Positions 51,376 to 64,000 of a stretch of DNA of 64,000 nt are shown in pieces; positions within the stretch are counted from its first letter, which is position 1, and every line of letters starts with the position of its first letter. Location of the stretch: the NCBI GenBank assembly GCA_026745465.1, contig JACYXH010000017.1:2458954-2522953 (forward strand), in the 5' to 3' direction. Source of the stretch: Lota lota. Taxonomy: Eukaryota; Chordata; Actinopteri; Gadiformes; Lotidae. Under the pieces are notes generated by a model. That model was given only the letters and a program-made list of their open reading frames with translations, was not told the DNA's origin and ran no database searches. Position numbers and translations under genes: made by a program.

Positions 51376-54003
51376 CCTGACCAAGTTCAGAGGAAACTGC
51401 CAGACTAGAAAACAGTGACTTCAGCACATATTTGTCCTCACCAGTGAGGCAAGACTGCAACCACTAGGCTGCCCTAAACTCTGCTAAAAGGGCAACCCCA
51501 GACTGAGTATAGGCTAACCAGGAGCAAGAGTGAACATCCAATCTTACACACACTTTAATATATGCATCAATAACATTGAGACACTGAGAGAGATTACAAT
51601 CAACGTGTGTCTTTGTGTGAGTAAACTTTAGAAATTGCTGACAAAAAAATATATTTTGACATTTTGATTTAGATCAAATTATTTTTTGGAGTAGCCTAAT
51701 TACCAGGACTTTATCAGTTTCCTTTACACCGTTCTTTTAACTGTAAACTAACTGAATTGTTGTTTTGCTCTTTGTTAGTGGATTTATATCCACTGCACTT
51801 CCTCCTAAGTGGAAAGCTTTGCTGACTCCGCACGAGCCCCTACAATGACATGAACACTGCGCGACTTCCGGGACATTCTGCACGCTTTGCTTCTCATATG
51901 GAATACCATAAGTCCGTGGAAGGAAACAATATAAATGCATCATCTTCTAGTGTATAATGTCATTGGGATCAGTTCATTTGGTGTTCTAGTGTTATATGCA
52001 ACACCATTTTCAGTCGGTGAATAATATACAATGGGGCCATTGCGTTGTTATCACGTTTTACTAACCTAGTTAAGTGACGCCCCCTTGTGGACATAGTGAG
52101 AAAATAAAACACTCAGCTAAGTACTAGTAATTCGAAGTTGCACTACTTGAGTAGCCTCATAAGATTGAAGTACCCTACTTTTTAATAGTGTTATTAGCCA
52201 TGTCTTTTTGTTCTGTCAACTTTAGCCCTTATGTTTAAAAGGTGAGATGGTTGTGGTGAAGGATCACGTGAAAATCCCACTTTATTTTAACTGTCTCGTC
52301 GAATAACATGTAAGCATATTTATAAATCACATGCAAACACGCTGTACAAGTGCTGTACAATGGGTGTCCACAAACCGAGTTATTAAAGAGAAATATGTTG
52401 ATAATTCGGCAAAGATACGGAGAATTTAACATCTATCACAGCATACTATAGTCTTGCACTGTGTCAACTTTGCAAATCTGACATTTCTCAGGGAACGTCT
52501 TCTCTCTGCAAAAAAAACAATGAGACCCCACACTGTAAATCGAATGCGGCGTTGTTTTTTATCGGCCACCAGGGGTCAGTATTTCAACTGTTGTCTTTCT
52601 AGGCTCTAGTATTCTTTTTGAGCTTGAGCGTGGGATGTCGACTATATTACGAATGACTTTATTATTAAGTCATGCAGATGCACTCTTGCGACACCTCCCT
52701 ATGTTAAACGCAATTCGGGAAAAGTTGCCTCCCATATAACTTTATTTTAAAACAGTGTCCCCGTTCATGGAGATTTTAGGAGGTAAAGCTTCTATGCAAC
52801 AAATGAATACAAGAGCTTTCGAATGCTTAACTTTGTAATCGATGCCAACAACACACCAGCATCACACATCAGACTGTGGTCTATTTTGACAGGTAAGTGT
52901 GCCCCCTCCGTCAGCACATTTCCTCCAAGGGTGTGAAACACGATCCTCGTGAATTTAGCGTCTGAGACCAGTCCCTTAAGAGGCCTTGAGATGGCCGTCA
53001 GGCCGTTGCAGAAGCAAAAACAAAGAAAGTCAGAACGAAATGTGCCTTTGTGTGTGAGGTAGACACACCATCACAGGGAAGGTGGCATGTAGTGAAGGGT
53101 GGATGGTGAATTCGGCTCTAGGATTCTAAAACAACCAGCCCCAAGAGCTGGTTATTTTAGGTGAAAAGCAACGTGTAAAAGCAACCAGTTTTTTTAATTA
53201 TATAAACAGATCCCCTTTGAAATAGCAACTGGCTGCATGTCAATTTACAATTTGCTTTCCCTTCTCGTAAATTGTACAAGATTGCGTAATTTGTGGACTT
53301 TAGAGACTAAACATAATATCTAATCGAAGCCAAGTAAACAGTCAAACAAAACCAGACAAATAATGCACAAGGACGATCAATAAATGGCACTGCTTTCAAC
53401 ATCTCTCTTAGATCCCTATTAGCATGGCTATCTCATGATCGGAACATTAACATGTTTCCTCAAAGTATCATATTCAAATTAATTAGGTTCCTATGTAGCT
53501 CACTCTAGATCCAAGGCTAGTTGGAAGTTGCAGCATATTGTCAGCCCTTTATAGAGCATGAGTAGCCAGCAGCATGTAGGATCTACAGTTGATGAACTAC
53601 CATTCAACATGGTATCGCCTAATCAATAGCCAGATGCTTGCTGGGATGGAACAGTAACACACAAAGAGGTGTCCTTTATATGTTCTTTCAAGCTGTTTAA
53701 TCAATTTAAATGCATAACAAATGGAATACTGGCCCAAATACTGGCAATTCCATGTATGACCATACATTCATCAGTAAATGTTTTTTGAACAAATCTGATT
53801 GCCTGATATGTTTAATACAGTATGAAAAACAAGGACATATACTTTAACACTGGTACATATTTTAAAGGAATTATTACACAAATTAAATCAAAGGAAACAC
53901 TTTTCAATAATATCTTCCAAGATTCCCTTTTAAACTCCGCAGTGTAAGTTAGCAGACGGAAAATGCAAATTGGCAAATTAAATCAAACTGATTGACTGTA
54001 AGA

Positions 54004-54067
54004 ACTTTGCTGAAAGCAAAGTCTCTCTTTATTTTGGATAATCATTGACAGGGAAATGGTTTATAAG
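54004..54067 (+). promoter_or_regulatory. c9: Putative c9 proximal promoter
   Basis: A TATA-like TTTATAAG at 54060-54067 lies about 50 bp before the c9 ATG. Upstream, ACTTTGCTGAAAGCAAAGT (54004-54022) is a perfect 8-bp-arm inverted repeat with two outward CAAAG/CTTTG half-sites of the kind bound by liver nuclear receptors. c9 is mainly made in liver, so the role is plausible but unproven. Confidence 0.4.
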
Positions 54068-54115
54068 GGTAAGTGCAGACCCAGTTGCAGCACCCCATTG
54101 ATTGCGAGCCTCGAG

Positions 54116-62066
<7,951 letters not shown>

Positions 62067-62180
62067 GGCGCCAAACACAAACACAAACATGCACACTTAC
62101 ACGCACACACACAGACACACACACACAACAAAAATAGAATGGCTTTTGTATCGTAAAAATAAAGTAGTGTTTTCAGCTGT
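62067..62180 (+). other. c9: c9 3' untranslated region with poly(A) signal
   Basis: A short CA-rich 3' UTR follows the stop. AATAAA at 62158-62163 is a suitable poly(A) signal less than 100 nt away, so the transcript probably ends near 62180. Confidence 0.6.
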
Positions 62181-64000
62181 GTAGTGTTATTTTATGTTCA
62201 TGTGCTTGTTATTGATGACTATACATGAAGGGCTTTTTATGCTACATTTACAGTGAAACAGATTTATTGTACAAAAACCTGTTGCAGTTGATATAACCAC
62301 ATAAGAAATAATGTCTGATTATGATCCTACCTGTTAAATAGTTGTTTTTTATTTGGTAAATCAATTATGAAATTATACTACAAGGTGACTGAATAAATTG
62401 GATTAATTAATTAGCCGATTTTGGACATATTAATGCATGTTTAAACAATGAACGGAATGAAGACGTTTTGGGAAAACTGAACACAAACCAAATAAGTTCC
62501 TGTTTCCTATCCAGTAGGCTGAAATTCCCATTAGGCTGATGGGAATTGGTCCAATTGTTTTACAAATCAACATAGAATGTTAGATAAGTAAGGAACAAAC
62601 AAATAGTAGTGAATCAAGAGATGAAAAGGGGACACTGAGCCGATTTAGATTTAAACTCCTATAGAGCTAGCTAATTTCTTGCCTATCAGAGTATCTCTTC
62701 CCTGATTCATGAAATCCAACTTGCATGTCAATCACAGGTGTGTGAAATGCAACACTTCTCAAATTGCAGAGACGCTAAGGTAGCAGAGAGGAAGGGACGT
62801 TTCTTAGGTTGTTTAGTTTCAAAATCGTGTAGCTTTAAGAGTTCAGGAAAGCATGTCACCTCTGAATAAAGCAAGTCTTATGCGGATGCCGATTCCTTGT
62901 AAATGAAGGATGCGAAGGCAAATGACTAACGACAGATATGATTCAGATATTGCAAGCATTAGCCCTGAAATGTGGACTCAAGAACGTGCTGTTGCCATGG
63001 TTTCAACCATTCCCACTCCTCAAAGAAGTTGAAAGTCTCGGGTACCAATTCATTACCTTCAATATATTCCTACCAAACAATCTAGGAATTTGTATGGATG
63101 TTATCTGGGCAAATGTTTCCAAGAGAGATAGAGAAAATATAGGTGAAGTCAAGGAACAAGCCTGGTAGCTAACAAAGCTGCTTATAAACCTCAACTTCGA
63201 ACCAGCATTTTGTATTGCATGCACAGATATCAAAATATGATTGCCAGGCACAATGAAATGTAGGTGCTGTTAACCTTTCTGAAATAGTGTTAATAAGTCT
63301 GCAATTGATTTAAAAAAAATTGCACATGGCACATGCTTCATTTGAGAAATAAATGCGTATCCATTTATGAATAAAACTATTTTAATACTTCATGTTGACA
63401 CACAGATCTTAGTAAAAGGAAAATAGTTCTTGCATCAATTACTCTTTAAAAAAAAAAGGAGAAAAGAAACAACAGAACTGAATGGGTATCTGAAACTAAG
63501 ACCTAGAGAAACAGCAGCCAGACATTTATATGAACACCACACAACAGTCACCATAGACTCACTGAGTGTTCACAACGGCGTACAATCTCTCCTGGTTTGA
63601 CTTTGTGCCTTGATCAGCCGGTGGAGAAAGTACTGCTACAGTCCTTTGTGTTCAGCCATTTTCCTCGTCACTGCTCCATGGTTTGCCTGTTCATTTGGAT
63701 GGATACATGTTTGCCATGTTAAGGTCATTCTCTTCATGTAAAAAAAAAAAAAAAACATTTGTCTTGCACACACATGACTTCAATGTACATTTTGCACTGC
63801 ATTTTAGCATACAGGCCTAGTACATGATCAAATCTGATCAGAAACGGGAAAACTATAGTCATACATAACCTACTACTCCTTCAGGACCCTGGTTCCGTGG
63901 GTTTTAACAGGGGAGGTAGATATACTATTGTAAATATAAATAGAAATACAGTGGTGAAAAACACATATTATATTGTAATTAAGACTAGTTAGTTAGGGGG
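62180..64000. other. c9 3' flank
   Basis: AT-rich sequence without a recognised exon. It contains a further partial copy of the dispersed element at about 62640-62850 (cccatgaaatccaacttgc-like and gtgaaatgcaacacttctca landmarks). The region near 63540-63720 is less AT-rich and could be the 3' UTR of a neighbouring gene, but nothing identifies it. Confidence 0.4.

Larger units (their letters stand above)
48000..54115. other. Intergenic region between dab2 and c9 (divergent promoters)
   Basis: No convincing coding exon on either strand over 6.1 kb. It holds a retroposon-type tail (about 49735-49770, gtcaataaagtttg), a purine tract of GAGAG and GGGG blocks (49860-49998), a (ggggaa) array near 50739-50770, C27 followed by (AC)16 at 51314-51371, and AT-rich single-copy-looking sequence from 52 to 54 kb. 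Shared regulatory DNA for the two divergent genes is possible but cannot be identified. Confidence 0.5.

Noticed and set aside
63540-63720. Possible 3' UTR of a neighbouring gene on the minus strand
   Set aside because: Base composition differs from the surroundings, but no poly(A) signal, exon or conserved motif supports it.

Overview
This window is a piece of a ray-finned (teleost) fish genome. The genes are split into many short exons with GT-AG introns. Their proteins match vertebrate families exon by exon, complement C9 carries the C-terminal TSP1 module seen in fish, and the introns hold fish-type L2, SINE and DNA-transposon debris plus unusually long dinucleotide arrays. The species cannot be named from the sequence. 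Dense, very long (CA)n and (GA)n arrays are known from gadids, but that is only a hint.

Five protein-coding genes can be read. (1) 2.3-5.1 kb, plus strand: a five-exon ARID5-like gene, probably arid6. (2) About 6.8-19.3 kb, minus strand: rtkn2, a Rho effector with HR1, anillin-like and PH domains; ten coding exons are secure and the 3' end is not resolved. (3) 20.4-37.0 kb, minus strand: bdp1, the TFIIIB B'' subunit for RNA polymerase III; 26 coding exons can be joined in phase into 2,178 codons plus stop. (4) 39.4-48.0 kb, minus strand: dab2, an endocytic adaptor with a PTB domain; 13 coding exons give 786 residues. (5) 54.1-62.1 kb, plus strand: c9, the terminal pore-forming complement component; 11 coding exons give 574 residues. 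All exon boundaries were read from splice consensus, reading phase and family similarity.

The order is arid6(+), rtkn2(-), bdp1(-), dab2(-), c9(+). arid6 and rtkn2 converge, as human ARID5B and RTKN2 do. dab2 and c9 are neighbours, as in human, but here they are divergent. The five genes do not form one pathway; they cover chromatin binding, Rho signalling, Pol III transcription, endocytosis and complement killing.

The non-coding space is rich in repeats. It holds a 41-bp minisatellite with a 287-bp higher-order period inside bdp1, a hAT-like MITE with an 8-bp target duplication between bdp1 and dab2, a multi-copy element with the 'ggtgctgtaggt' end in at least six places, an L2 3' end, a tRNA-like SINE, two near-perfect 20-bp-arm hairpins, and sense-strand CA arrays just downstream of splice donors in four genes. 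No rRNA, CRISPR array, prokaryotic feature or viral gene was seen. Nothing here clearly amounts to a new biological system; the most interesting signals are the repeat-splicing arrangements and the duplicated bdp1 exon.
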